In this document: piece after piece, positions 1 through 7,434 of the stretch
Layout of the letters: each line of letters starts with the position of its first letter
Position numbering within the stretch: the stretch's first letter is position 1
DNA from: Clostridium aciditolerans
GTDB taxonomy: Bacteria; Bacillota; Clostridia; Clostridiales; Clostridiaceae
Assembly (NCBI RefSeq): GCF_016316925.1
Contig: NZ_JAEEGB010000015.1
Coordinates: forward strand, 153,499 to 217,498
DNA: 64,000 bases
Direction: 5' to 3'
Translations under genes and position numbers: made by a program
The notes under the pieces: model-generated
What the model saw: only the letters and a program-made list of their open reading frames with translations
Databases searched by the model: none
What the model was told of the DNA's origin: nothing

Positions 1-15
1 CTGAGCTAAAGACGC
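1..15 (-). tRNA. tRNA-Arg (5' end only, cut by window edge)
   Basis: These 15 bases are identical to positions 633-647, the 5' end of the complete tRNA-Arg(TCT) at 571-647. The same tRNA-Gly follows, so an Arg-Gly pair is present twice in the array. The anticodon is outside the window and is inferred from the identical copy. Confidence 0.8.
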
Positions 16-20
16 ATATT

Positions 21-94
21 TGGAGCGGGTGAAGGGAATCGAACCCTCGTAACTAGCTTGGAAGGCTAGCACTCTACCATTGAGTTACACCCGC
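21..94 (-). tRNA. tRNA-Gly(TCC)
   Basis: On the minus strand the cloverleaf begins GCGGGTG and ends CACCCGC-T-CCA with an encoded CCA. The anticodon loop reads CTTCCAA (TCC), and the T arm carries GGTTCGATTCC. The second copy at 654-727 has the same sequence. Confidence 0.97.
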
Positions 95-98
95 ATAT

Positions 99-173
99 TG
101 GAGCGGAAGACGGGATTCGAACCCGCGACGTTCACCTTGGCAAGGTGACGCTCTACCACTGAGCCACTCCCGC
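99..173 (-). tRNA. tRNA-Gly(GCC)
   Basis: The minus strand shows acceptor GCGGGAG paired with CTTCCGC, anticodon loop TTGCCAA (GCC), T-loop GGTTCGAATCC and an encoded CCA. It lies four bases from the neighbouring tRNA-Gly(TCC), consistent with one polycistronic precursor. Confidence 0.97.
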
Positions 174-180
174 AGATAAT

Positions 181-264
181 TGGTGCAGGTGAAGGGAGTC
201 GAACCCCCACGCCGTTGGCGCTAGATCCTAAGTCTAGTGCGTCTGCCAATTCCGCCACACCTGC
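181..264 (-). tRNA. tRNA-Leu(TAG)
   Basis: This is an 84-base class II tRNA with a long variable arm, beginning GCAGGTG on the minus strand. The anticodon loop CTTAGGA gives TAG, reading CUN leucine codons. CCA is encoded. Confidence 0.97.
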
Positions 265-282
265 AAATTATTTAAATGTAGT

Positions 283-328
283 TAAGTAAGCAACTGCTAC
301 AAAACTCTTGATTTTGTATGCTTACTTA
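283..328 (-). repeat. Spacer hairpin, short relative of an interspersed repeat
   Basis: The spacer between tRNA-Leu and tRNA-Lys holds nested inverted repeats: taagtaagca (283-292) with tgcttactta (319-328), and tacaaaa (298-304) with ttttgta (312-318). Its core resembles spacer 735-799 and the guaB leader at 25051-25127 (aaaa-tctt-gattttgt followed by cttact). It may be a shortened copy of that element. Folding of the precursor could also guide tRNA processing, which is inference. Confidence 0.5.
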
Positions 329-329
329 T

Positions 330-405
330 TGGTGGCTTACCGGGGAATCGAACCCCGGACACCATGATTAAAAGTCATGTGCTCTACCGACTGAGCTAGT
401 AAACC
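330..405 (-). tRNA. tRNA-Lys(TTT)
   Basis: The minus strand shows acceptor GGTTTAC with GTAAGCC, anticodon loop CTTTTAA (TTT) and an encoded CCA. All standard arms are visible. Confidence 0.97.
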
Positions 406-409
406 AAAA

Positions 410-484
410 TGGCTGGGATAGCAGGATTCGAACCTACGAATACCAGAGTCAAAGTCTGGTGCCTTACCGCTTGGCGATATCCCA
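410..484 (-). tRNA. tRNA-Gln(TTG)
   Basis: The minus strand starts TGGGATA and ends TATCCCA-G-CCA. The anticodon loop CTTTGAC gives TTG. The U1-A72 pair is usual for tRNA-Gln. Confidence 0.97.
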
Positions 485-489
485 ATATA

Positions 490-566
490 TGGGGTGAACG
501 ATGGGATTCGAACCCACGACAACCAGAACCACAATCTGGCGCTCTACCAACTGAACTACGTCCACC
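490..566 (-). tRNA. tRNA-His(GTG)
   Basis: The anticodon loop ATTGTGG gives GTG. The acceptor GTGGACG pairs with CGTTCAC, and an additional encoded G at 566 is the histidine-specific G(-1) opposite discriminator C. CCA is encoded. Confidence 0.97.
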
Positions 567-570
567 ATAA

Positions 571-647
571 TGGTGCGTCTTAAGGGATTCGAACCCCTGG
601 CACACGGCTTAGAAGGCCGTTGCTCTATCCAACTGAGCTAAAGACGC
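571..647 (-). tRNA. tRNA-Arg(TCT)
   Basis: The minus strand starts GCGTCTT and carries anticodon loop CTTCTAA (TCT) and an encoded CCA. TCT reads AGA/AGG, the dominant arginine codons in AT-rich clostridia. Its 5' end matches the partial copy at 1-15. Confidence 0.97.
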
Positions 648-653
648 ATATTT

Positions 654-727
654 TGGAGCGGGTGAAGGGAATCGAACCCTCGTAACTAGCTTGGAAGGCT
701 AGCACTCTACCATTGAGTTACACCCGC
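654..727 (-). tRNA. tRNA-Gly(TCC), second copy
   Basis: The sequence is identical to tRNA-Gly(TCC) at 21-94 and again follows tRNA-Arg, by 6 instead of 5 spacer bases. This points to duplication of an Arg-Gly block within the array. Confidence 0.97.
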
Positions 728-734
728 AGGTATA

Positions 735-799
735 AAATATCAAAATTCTATGATTTTGTTATGTTTTAATCCTCATCAGCTTTGCTGAGGAGTTTCATT
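735..799 (-). repeat. Interspersed repeat copy in tRNA spacer
   Basis: The spacer between tRNA-Gly and tRNA-Pro contains caaaat (741-746) with attttg (752-757), then an imperfect hairpin at 771-790 followed by gaggagtttcatta. The same order of parts (caaaat..gattttgt, a ctc/gag hairpin, gaggagtttcata) occurs at 25051-25127 upstream of guaB. It is probably a clostridial interspersed element of unnamed type. Confidence 0.5.
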
Positions 800-801
800 A
801 G

Positions 802-877
802 TGGTCGGGGTGACAGGGATTGAACCTGCGACCTCATGGTCCCAAACCACGCGCGCTCCCATCTGCGCCACACCCCG
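802..877 (-). tRNA. tRNA-Pro(TGG)
   Basis: The minus strand shows acceptor CGGGGTG paired with CACCCCG, anticodon loop TTTGGGA (TGG) and an encoded CCA. This is the first tRNA of the array, 60 bases downstream of the promoter. Confidence 0.97.
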
Positions 878-879
878 TT

Positions 880-898
880 GTTCAGGAATTCCCTGAAC
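880..898 (-). other. Leader hairpin of tRNA operon
   Basis: gttcagg and cctgaac form a perfect 7-bp stem around a 5-base loop, placed between the promoter and the first tRNA. It may mark a processing site in the tRNA precursor. No T-tract follows, so it is not a terminator. Confidence 0.4.
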
Positions 899-939
899 TG
901 TTTCTTCAGGAGAATCATCAACTCCCGACGACATAGATT

Positions 940-968
940 ATTCTACACGATATATTTGATTCCGTCAA
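940..968 (-). promoter_or_regulatory. Sigma-A promoter of the tRNA array
   Basis: On the minus strand, -35 TTGACG (963-968) and -10 TAGAAT (940-945) are separated by exactly 17 bases. Initiation is expected near 933, leading into the hairpin and tRNA-Pro. It is the only strong promoter seen upstream of the ten tRNAs. Confidence 0.75.
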
Positions 969-1006
969 TACTTATTTAAAACTTTTTTATATTTTTTTAA
1001 TATGCC

Positions 1007-1477
1007 TTATACACCTTTAATGCTTGGATTGATTTTTCCATCTTCTATTTTTATAGTGGCTATGCTATTAAACCCATCTCTTGATACAGCTGGACTTCCT
1101 GGGTTTACAAACCATATTCCATTTTCGTAAGCAATCTTTGAAACATGAGTATGTCCAAATAACGCTATATCGACCTCTAACTCTAATGCTCTATATTTTA
1201 GTCTAGATAGGTCATACTTAACATCATATTTATGTCCATGAGTCATGAATACCTTTTTCCCAGCAATCATTTCAATCCTTTCACTTGGAGTATCTACAGC
1301 AAAATCACAATTCCCCTTTACGTTAATAATTGGACCTTTATAATATTTAGATATTTCTTTAAGGTCTTGAACATTATCACCTAAATGAATAAGTATATCG
1401 GGATTTTCTAGTTTATTTATAGTATTTTCTATGATCCATGAGTATCTATGTGTATCACTTATTACTCCTATTATCAA
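1007..1477 (-). CDS. YfcE/MJ0936-type metallophosphodiesterase
   Basis: This 156-residue calcineurin-like phosphoesterase hydrolyses phosphodiester substrates with a di-metal centre; the natural substrate of the YfcE family is unsettled. All metal-site motifs are visible: D8-T-H10, GD34N, GNCD (55-58), H80-G-H82 and GHTH (108-111). Length is normal for the family. The start is TTG, two bases after the rdgB stop, and its ribosome binding site GGAGGAG lies inside the last rdgB codons, so the two are translationally coupled. The order rph-rdgB-yfcE is a common clostridial arrangement. The protein is cytosolic with no signal peptide. Family assignment is firm; physiological role is not. Confidence 0.9.
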   Translation of the reverse strand: MIIGVISDTHRYSWIIENTINKLENPDILIHLGDNVQDLKEISKYYKGPIINVKGNCDFAVDTPSERIEMIAGKKVFMTHGHKYDVKYDLSRLKYRALELEVDIALFGHTHVSKIAYENGIWFVNPGSPAVSRDGFNSIATIKIEDGKINPSIKGV

Positions 1478-1479
1478 TA

Positions 1480-2085
1480 TTACTCCTCCTCCATAAGTTT
1501 TTTTATTTCTCCTTCTATTTTTTTCAGAGCTTTTGCTCTGTGACTTATGGAATTCTTAAGTTCGGAGTCCATCTCTGCAAATGTCATTTTGTATTCAGGT
1601 ATATAAAACAATGGATCATATCCAAATCCATTGCTTCCTCTTTCTTCATCTATTATTCTTCCTTCTATTTCGCCTTGAACTTTTACTATTTTATCATCGC
1701 TTATTATTAATGCTATTGCACATATGAACTTGGCTTTTCTTTCTTCATCTTTTTTATCTTTCAATAAATCTAAAAGCTTTTCATTATTCTTTTTATCATT
1801 TCCATGTTCTCCTGCAAACCTAGCAGAATAAATACCTGGTGCACCGTTTAAACAATCAACTGCGAGACCAGAGTCATCTGCCAGCACCATAGATCCCTCT
1901 ACAATTTTATATATTTCACTAGCTTTTTTATAAGAATTTTCAATGAATGTATTTCCGTCTTCTTCAACATCTATATCTATTCCCGCTTCTTTTAGTGATA
2001 CTACTTCTATTTGGTATTTTTCTAATATTTGTTTAATCTCTTTTATTTTTTTTGCATTGTTACTCGCTACTATTAACCTTCTCAT
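1480..2085 (-). CDS. rdgB: XTP/dITP diphosphatase (RdgB/HAM1)
   Basis: This house-cleaning pyrophosphatase hydrolyses non-canonical purine nucleoside triphosphates (XTP, dITP, ITP) to monophosphates, keeping them out of DNA and RNA. Family signatures are present: SNNAKK near residue 8, the acidic block DDSGLAVD (70-77) followed by [20 protein letters not shown], and SHRAKALKK near the C terminus, which in the family contact base and phosphates. Its 201 residues are typical. The ATG overlaps the rph stop by one base (TAATG), so it is co-translated with rph. The unusual acidic end (MEEE) provides the ribosome binding site for the next gene. Confidence 0.95.
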   Translation of the reverse strand: MRRLIVASNNAKKIKEIKQILEKYQIEVVSLKEAGIDIDVEEDGNTFIENSYKKASEIYKIVEGSMVLADDSGLAVDCLNGAPGIYSARFAGEHGNDKKNNEKLLDLLKDKKDEERKAKFICAIALIISDDKIVKVQGEIEGRIIDEERGSNGFGYDPLFYIPEYKMTFAEMDSELKNSISHRAKALKKIEGEIKKLMEEE

Positions 2086-2831
2086 TATCTATCACCTGTT
2101 CCAACCCATAATGAGTCCATTTTCAAGCTATCTTTTTGCACTTGAATCATATGTTTTGCGCCTTTTTCTGCTAATGCTATAAGCTCATTTAAATCCGCTC
2201 TACTAAAAGGACTTTGCTCTCCAGTTCCCTGTATCTCTACAAATTCACCAGAATCAGTCATAACCACATTCATATCAACTTTTGCTTTTGAATCCTCTTC
2301 ATAACATAAATCCAGCATCTTCACATTATCTACAATTCCAACACTTACAGCACTAACAAAATCTCTTATAGGGTATATTGAAAAAGGAGACTGTTTATGA
2401 AGCTTATTAACAGCATCCACTAGTGCTACAAAAGCCCCAGATATAGATGCAGTCCTTGTTCCTCCATCCGCCTGAATAACATCACAATCTACCCATATTG
2501 TCTTTTCACCTATAGCTTTTAAGTCAACTATTGATCTTAGTGCTCTTCCTATTAATCTTTGTATCTCCATAGTTCTTCCATCAATTTTACCTCTAGTTAT
2601 ATCTCTGACTTTTCTAACTTGAGTAGCTCTTGGTATCATATTATATTCACAAGTAATCCATCCCTCACCTTTTCCTTTTAAAAATGGAGGAACTTTATCC
2701 TCTATCGATGCTGTACAAATTACCTTTGTGTCACCTGTTTCTATTAAAACTGCACCTTCTGCATATTTTGTATAGTTTCTTGTTATTTTTATATGTCTAT
2801 TTTGATCATTTTTTCTACCATCAACTCTCAT
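2085..2831 (-). CDS. rph: Ribonuclease PH
   Basis: This phosphorolytic 3'-5' exoribonuclease trims the 3' ends of tRNA precursors and degrades structured RNA. At 248 residues it matches the family, begins with the standard [10 protein letters not shown] and contains the PH-domain stretches [30 protein letters not shown] and [15 protein letters not shown], the last holding phosphate-site residues. The ribosome binding site GGAGG sits 6 bases before ATG. It is the first gene of a tightly overlapping unit with rdgB and yfcE; an 83-base gap separates it from the upstream AIR-synthase-like gene. Confidence 0.97.
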   Translation of the reverse strand: MRVDGRKNDQNRHIKITRNYTKYAEGAVLIETGDTKVICTASIEDKVPPFLKGKGEGWITCEYNMIPRATQVRKVRDITRGKIDGRTMEIQRLIGRALRSIVDLKAIGEKTIWVDCDVIQADGGTRTASISGAFVALVDAVNKLHKQSPFSIYPIRDFVSAVSVGIVDNVKMLDLCYEEDSKAKVDMNVVMTDSGEFVEIQGTGEQSPFSRADLNELIALAEKGAKHMIQVQKDSLKMDSLWVGTGDR

Positions 2832-2870
2832 TTTTTACCTCCAAAAGAACCAACTTTCTATTACTTAATT

Positions 2871-2876
2871 ATTATA
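2871..2876 (-). promoter_or_regulatory. Possible -10 upstream of rph
   Basis: A perfect TATAAT lies on the minus strand 40 bases before the rph start, but the -35 at 17-base spacing (TGCACA) is poor. It may be an internal promoter or chance in AT-rich DNA. Confidence 0.3.
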
Positions 2877-2914
2877 CATTATTAATGGCCTATTGTGCAT
2901 TCAATTCTGCCAGT

Positions 2915-3904
2915 TTATTTCATTTTTTCTTCTAACACAAATAGCTCATCTCTCTCAGGCGGCTCTACTTCCTTTTCTATATTTTTATCTACCAATATGC
3001 CTTTTCCTTTAATAATTTTACCTATTATTGTAGCTTTGATACCTTCTTTTTTAAGTATTTCTATTAATTCGTTTCCATTTTTAGTTGTTATAAGCATGCT
3101 TCCTGATGATATGAATCTAAGAGGATCTATAGAACATTCTCTGCATATCCTTTGGGTTATACTACTTATAGGCATCTTTTCTTTGTATACCTTAAATCCC
3201 ATGTTGCTGGCTTCTGCAACTTCCCATAATGCTCCCAGCACTCCCCCTTCTGTTATATCATGCATAGAATTAACTCCAAAGTTTCCAGATATAATCCCTT
3301 CATTTACTACACTTAAATAATTTGTATAATTTTGAGCTTCTTCTATTTCTTCTTCCGTTAGAATATCTTTTATTTTATTTTTATAGTCATTAACTATTAT
3401 GCTAGTGCCTTCAAGACATAACTGTTTAGTAACGATTATATCATCACCTTCCTTAGCTCCTGAAGTAGCTACTGCTTTTCCCTTTGGAGCTTTACCAATT
3501 ACCGTACAAGATATTACCATTTTATTTACAGCTCTTGTTATTTCAGTATGGCCTCCTAAGATTTCAACATTAAGCTTTTGAGTTTCTTCTCCTATTTCTT
3601 TCATTACTTCTTTTATTTCATCTAGTGATGTATTTTCTGGAGCCAAAATTGTTACTAGAATACCTATAGGTTCAACTCCACAAGAAGCTATATCATTGCA
3701 GTTTATGTGCACTGCTAACTTACCACTATTAGCATCAGCTCCAGTTATAGGATCTGTAGAAAGTATACATTCATGGCTTCCAAATTCCACCACGCTACAA
3801 TCTTCTCCTACACCACTTCTGATTCTTACATCGTCTCTCCTAACTTTTCTGCTGCCATCTATTATTTCTTTTAGATCATCCCAGTTTAATTTTCCTACTT
3901 TCAT
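2915..3904 (-). CDS. AIR synthase-related protein (PurM/HypE/SelD fold)
   Basis: This 329-residue protein belongs to the PurM-like ATP-binding superfamily. The N-terminal domain carries GVGEDCSVVEFG and ILSTDPITGAD (ATP-phosphate region) and the dimer-core stretch HINCNDIASCGVEPIG; the C-terminal PurM domain carries SMHDITEGGVLGALWEVAEAS. It lacks the HypE C-terminal PRIC-type cysteine, ending FVLEEKMK, so it is unlikely to be the NiFe-hydrogenase maturase, and no hyp genes are nearby. Clostridia often carry such a protein annotated only as AIR synthase family; its substrate is unknown. A GGAAG ribosome binding site precedes ATG. It may be co-transcribed with rph. Confidence 0.8.
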   Translation of the reverse strand: MKVGKLNWDDLKEIIDGSRKVRRDDVRIRSGVGEDCSVVEFGSHECILSTDPITGADANSGKLAVHINCNDIASCGVEPIGILVTILAPENTSLDEIKEVMKEIGEETQKLNVEILGGHTEITRAVNKMVISCTVIGKAPKGKAVATSGAKEGDDIIVTKQLCLEGTSIIVNDYKNKIKDILTEEEIEEAQNYTNYLSVVNEGIISGNFGVNSMHDITEGGVLGALWEVAEASNMGFKVYKEKMPISSITQRICRECSIDPLRFISSGSMLITTKNGNELIEILKKEGIKATIIGKIIKGKGILVDKNIEKEVEPPERDELFVLEEKMK

Positions 3905-3993
3905 TAAAATTTCTTCCTTTCTATTAAATAAACAAGCACTATTTTACTACCTACTTCATATTATTTATATAAGGATTAATTTATGGTAGGTGC

Positions 3994-5427
3994 ATGTGTT
4001 TGAAATATATTGGACCCTTTCTAAGAATAAATAAATTAAAAAAAGAAAATGTTGAACATCAACTCTTTTATTTAGCAAAAGAATCTTTAAAACAAATTAC
4101 ACTATACTCTAAGTGTGGGATACACACCTCGCTTAAAGAACTTAAAGTAAAAAATATATCTAATTTTGATATTAACACATTTAAAGATGTTTCTCCACTT
4201 CTATGTATATATAAAAAGGCAAGTCCTAAACTTATAAACATTGAAAACAACTTATGCTGGGATGAAGATAAATTTAAAAAAGAAATAAACATAGACAGTA
4301 ACGCTTTAATGACATTATGTCTTTTAGAATTATACGATTATTACAGTAGCTTTAAAAACATAAACGCCAAAAATTACAATTTAGCTAACCTATATTTGTT
4401 GTTATCTAAAAAACAACTAGAATTTTACGCTTCTTATTTTAGAAATGATGAGGGAGTATTTATAGATAAAAAAGATGCAAGTGATCTTTTTACTGGCGAA
4501 TTAAAATTTGAAGAAAAAAATAAAAAATTTAAATTTTCTACTCAAGCATTATTAATGGCTGCATACTATAAGTGCGCTTACTTGTGCAAAGATGAGGATA
4601 AATATAATTACAAAAACTTTTCACTAGATATATTAAATATGTTTATTACTTTCAAAGAAGATCTATATTTGCTTTCTTCTAGTGAACTTGTTGAGCTATG
4701 TTTAGGTTTAAATATATTTTACAAGTATTCTAAAAATGAAGATTGTAAAGTTTTATTACTAGATTTATCGGAATTACTGTATGAAAAAAATAATGATTGT
4801 TCTATGGAATTTGATTTAGAGAAAGACTGTATGAATTATATTAATTTTATCCTATTCTACAGAAATACAGGAATTGCGAAATTTAAAGATAAAGCAGAAA
4901 ATATGTATACTAGGTTCCTTGAATTATATGACCCTGAAAAAGGCATCTTCCTTAAAGACACTGAAAGTAAAGACATCACTTTTTCCTGCTTAGAAATTGC
5001 TCTATATGTTTTAGTTTGCATTATTCATTCACATACAAGTGAAGATGCGGATAAGAGTGATTTAATAATATTAGATGTATTCAAGCGTCAACTTGTAGAT
5101 TCAGGGATTATAGCAAGTTGGCCTGACGCGCCTGACTTGCAGGATGTAGAAAGATATAAAAATTATACGCTAAAATCTGAAGATCTACTAGAAGAGCAGG
5201 ATTTTAGGATGGCCTCAATTCCTACTCCTGAAAACTGTGAATTAGCTTCAGTATTTAATAAAAATGTTTGCTATAATAAGAAAAAAGAAGTCTTTAAAGT
5301 TCCTAAAAACTCCTTTGATACTTATAAAAACATGTTGATATTTTTCTTGATTATTCACGTTCTAAGACCAAAAAAGTTAGTTCATAAGATAATGGAAGAA
5401 GATATAGAATTTGATCAAGAATATTAA
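3994..5427 (+). CDS. Conserved-looking protein of unknown function, 477 aa
   Basis: I do not recognise this protein. It is predicted soluble with no signal peptide or clear membrane segment, rich in Lys, Leu, Asn and Tyr. Repeated helix-like stretches of 40-60 residues (for example LANLYLLLSKKQLEFYASYF, STQALLMAAYYKCAYLCK) suggest an all-alpha helical-repeat or toroid architecture. A Pro/Asp-rich segment (ASWPDAPDLQDVERY, about 367-381) precedes a conserved-looking IPTPENCELASVFN block. It is transcribed divergently from the AIR-synthase-like gene and followed by the 53-aa Cys protein. The start is ATG with GGTAGGTG very close upstream, which is a tight spacing. Confidence 0.7.
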   Translation: MCLKYIGPFLRINKLKKENVEHQLFYLAKESLKQITLYSKCGIHTSLKELKVKNISNFDINTFKDVSPLLCIYKKASPKLINIENNLCWDEDKFKKEINIDSNALMTLCLLELYDYYSSFKNINAKNYNLANLYLLLSKKQLEFYASYFRNDEGVFIDKKDASDLFTGELKFEEKNKKFKFSTQALLMAAYYKCAYLCKDEDKYNYKNFSLDILNMFITFKEDLYLLSSSELVELCLGLNIFYKYSKNEDCKVLLLDLSELLYEKNNDCSMEFDLEKDCMNYINFILFYRNTGIAKFKDKAENMYTRFLELYDPEKGIFLKDTESKDITFSCLEIALYVLVCIIHSHTSEDADKSDLIILDVFKRQLVDSGIIASWPDAPDLQDVERYKNYTLKSEDLLEEQDFRMASIPTPENCELASVFNKNVCYNKKKEVFKVPKNSFDTYKNMLIFFLIIHVLRPKKLVHKIMEEDIEFDQEY

Positions 5428-5461
5428 AAAAGAATATTAAAAAATAATATTTTAATTTTTG

Positions 5462-5479
5462 GGTTATAATAATATAACC
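5462..5479. promoter_or_regulatory. Inverted repeat over a -10-like sequence
   Basis: GGTTAT and ATAACC flank a 6-base AATAAT spacer 61 bases before the 53-aa Cys protein. The repeat contains a TATAAT, so it could be an operator on that gene's promoter. A similar GTTATAAT-acc-ATTATAAC repeat occurs at 42669-42687. Confidence 0.3.
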
Positions 5480-5540
5480 ACAGTACAAGCATGTGCTTAT
5501 GCTAAAACTTCAGCCTGCTTTAAAAGGAGGTATGTAATTT

Positions 5541-5702
5541 ATGATGAACATAAATTGTTCTGAAAAGTGCATACATGAAAGAAACGGAAAATGTACTTTA
5601 AATCATGTAACACCAATTTCAAGTTTTTCGACTAATGGAGAAGCAGACTGTGCCTACTTTATTTTAAAGCAACCTAATAAAAAAACTGCCCCTTCAAATT
5701 AA
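5541..5702 (+). CDS. Small four-cysteine protein, 53 aa
   Basis: The open frame starts ATGATG, preceded by a strong AAAGGAGG ribosome binding site, and encodes 53 residues with Cys at positions 6, 10, 18 and 37. The C-x3-C-x7-C pattern near the N terminus (NCSEKCIHERNGKC) suggests metal binding. Very similar clostridial mini-proteins have been labelled hydroxymyristoyl-ACP dehydratase in genome annotations, which looks like a propagated error because no hotdog fold could fit. It has its own upstream inverted repeat and ends in a strong terminator, so it may be monocistronic. Confidence 0.75.
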   Translation: MMNINCSEKCIHERNGKCTLNHVTPISSFSTNGEADCAYFILKQPNKKTAPSN

Positions 5703-5716
5703 GGGGTAGTTTTTTT
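5684..5716. terminator. Bidirectional intrinsic terminator
   Basis: An 11-bp stem (aactgcccctt with aaggggtagtt) and a 6-base loop are followed by T6 on the plus strand; the minus strand also ends in a T-run. It serves the 53-aa gene and the convergent lipoprotein gene. Confidence 0.85.
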
Positions 5717-5717
5717 A

Positions 5718-7319
5718 TTAAGGTTGCAAGTTTATATATACTTTATCTAATTTAATATTTCCCTTTTTTGTAATGCTTATATCTTCTATATTACTCTTTT
5801 TACAAATTACTATATTACTACAGTACAGTGGAATCATCGGCATATCTTCAAATAATATATTTTCTCCAGACCTTAATAGTTCTATTTTTTTACCTTTATC
5901 TTTTTCCATTTTACTTTTTTCTAATGTATTGTCTAGATCAATATTCTTGTATCCGTAAATATTATCCTTAGAATTAATAGTCCATCTTTCAAGAAATGAT
6001 AGAGGATAATCATAGCTTCCTTCATATTCAACTTTAGCTATATCATAATCTCCCTTACTCAATTCATCATTAAACTCTTCAGCATTGTAACCGATACATT
6101 CAATCTTTATTTGTAAGTTATCACGTAGGTTTTTAGATATAGCTTCACAAACCTTTTTATTTTCTATTGTGTCCAAATAAATTAGCTTCAAAGGCTCATT
6201 ATTTTTATCAAATTTAGTCTTTTTTATAAAGTCTAATGCTTTATCTTTTTCTAAAGCGCTTGTAAAATATGACTTGTTTACGAATTGTCCATTTAGGCCA
6301 TTACTAATGTTTGTCGGAATATATGTTAGAGCTGGTTTTGCTGTTTCACTTAATATTTCTTTTGATATATAGATTCTATCTATACTGACTGCTATGGCCT
6401 TTCTGAAGTTAACATCTTTTATTATACCTTCTTTTTTTAAGTTAAAAACCAGAGCATCAGTTGTATATGTTGATACCTGATTAGCTTTTCCTAAACTAAT
6501 AAGATTCTTAGCTTCACTTATTGGCGGATCTACAAATATATCTACCTTATCGCTTTGATATGCAGCTAATGCTGCTTCACTACCATCAATGCAAGATAAC
6601 ATAATCTTGTTACTTTTTACTTCATCTTCATTCCAATAGTTGTTGTTTTTTACAAGGCTTATATAACTATTATTAGATATATCATCTATAATAAAACAGC
6701 CTGTGTATAAGATTTCTTTATAATTTTTTTTCCACTCAAATAGATTATTATTAAATTTTCTTAGCGAATATATTGGCTCTGCAAGTATATTCAAAAAGTA
6801 ATTACAAGGATAATTTAATCTTATTTCGAGTTTTTTCTTATCAATAGCTCTGATTGCCACATCATTAAACCCTTTTTTACCATGTCTATATTCTGAAGCA
6901 CCAAATATATAATATAATTGTTCTGCAAACTTATTATTTAAATCTTTATTTAATATTTGAGAAAAGAAGGTAACAAAATCTTCTGCTGTAATATCGCTTC
7001 CATCACTCCATTTTGCATCTTCTCTTATATTAAATGTATAACAAGTTTCATCTTTACTTAAAGTCCAACTACCACTTAAACCAGGAATAATATTTCCTTT
7101 TTCATCTGTTTTCACTAATCCTTCAAATAAATTTACAAGAAAATCCTGCTGTCTAATATTATAGTCTGTAAGCATTGATAAATCTTTTGGCAGCTCTCCA
7201 ACATTATATACTATGTAATCTTTTATATTTATATTTTTATTTCCTTGTACACTCTTCTCAACGCACCCATTTAAAAATACAGAACTTAAAATTAATATGC
7301 TAACTATAAACTTCTTCAT
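5718..7319 (-). CDS. Extracellular peptide-binding lipoprotein (SBP_bac_5, OppA/DppA-like)
   Basis: This 533-residue solute-binding protein of an ABC importer would capture oligopeptides or similar ligands outside the membrane. The chosen start gives MKKF, a hydrophobic stretch and lipobox LNGC (Cys19); the longer frame to 7361 would put 14 residues in front of the signal peptide and is ignored because GGGAGA lies before this ATG. Family landmarks include LFEGLVKTDEKGNIIPGLSGSW, the YTFNIREDAKWSDGSDITAEDFV block and the later DNLQIKIECIGYNAEEF segment. No permease or ATPase genes adjoin it, so it is an orphan binding protein that must share a transporter or act as a receptor. Confidence 0.9.
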   Translation of the reverse strand: MKKFIVSILILSSVFLNGCVEKSVQGNKNINIKDYIVYNVGELPKDLSMLTDYNIRQQDFLVNLFEGLVKTDEKGNIIPGLSGSWTLSKDETCYTFNIREDAKWSDGSDITAEDFVTFFSQILNKDLNNKFAEQLYYIFGASEYRHGKKGFNDVAIRAIDKKKLEIRLNYPCNYFLNILAEPIYSLRKFNNNLFEWKKNYKEILYTGCFIIDDISNNSYISLVKNNNYWNEDEVKSNKIMLSCIDGSEAALAAYQSDKVDIFVDPPISEAKNLISLGKANQVSTYTTDALVFNLKKEGIIKDVNFRKAIAVSIDRIYISKEILSETAKPALTYIPTNISNGLNGQFVNKSYFTSALEKDKALDFIKKTKFDKNNEPLKLIYLDTIENKKVCEAISKNLRDNLQIKIECIGYNAEEFNDELSKGDYDIAKVEYEGSYDYPLSFLERWTINSKDNIYGYKNIDLDNTLEKSKMEKDKGKKIELLRSGENILFEDMPMIPLYCSNIVICKKSNIEDISITKKGNIKLDKVYINLQP

Positions 7320-7393
7320 GAAATATCTCCCTATTTTTTTCTTTAAACATATAAAAAACAATCAATATATTTAAATTATTGGCAGTTAAAAGA

Positions 7394-7430
7394 AAAATAA
7401 ACAAAACTCGTATAAAGTTTTGTTTATTTT
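7394..7430 (-). terminator. Intrinsic terminator
   Basis: A perfect 15-bp stem (7394-7408 with 7416-7430) and 7-base loop cgtataa sit directly after the stop of the 148-aa gene on the minus strand, followed by a T-rich tail. Confidence 0.85.
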
Positions 7431-7434
7431 CTAT

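Noticed and set aside
337-605. Two open frames on the minus strand over the tRNA array
   Set aside because: They are reading-frame shadows of tRNA-Lys, Gln, His and Arg genes.
2915-3904. Calling the AIR synthase-like gene hypE
   Set aside because: The C-terminal cysteine motif needed for HypE carbamoyl transfer is absent and no other hyp genes adjoin.
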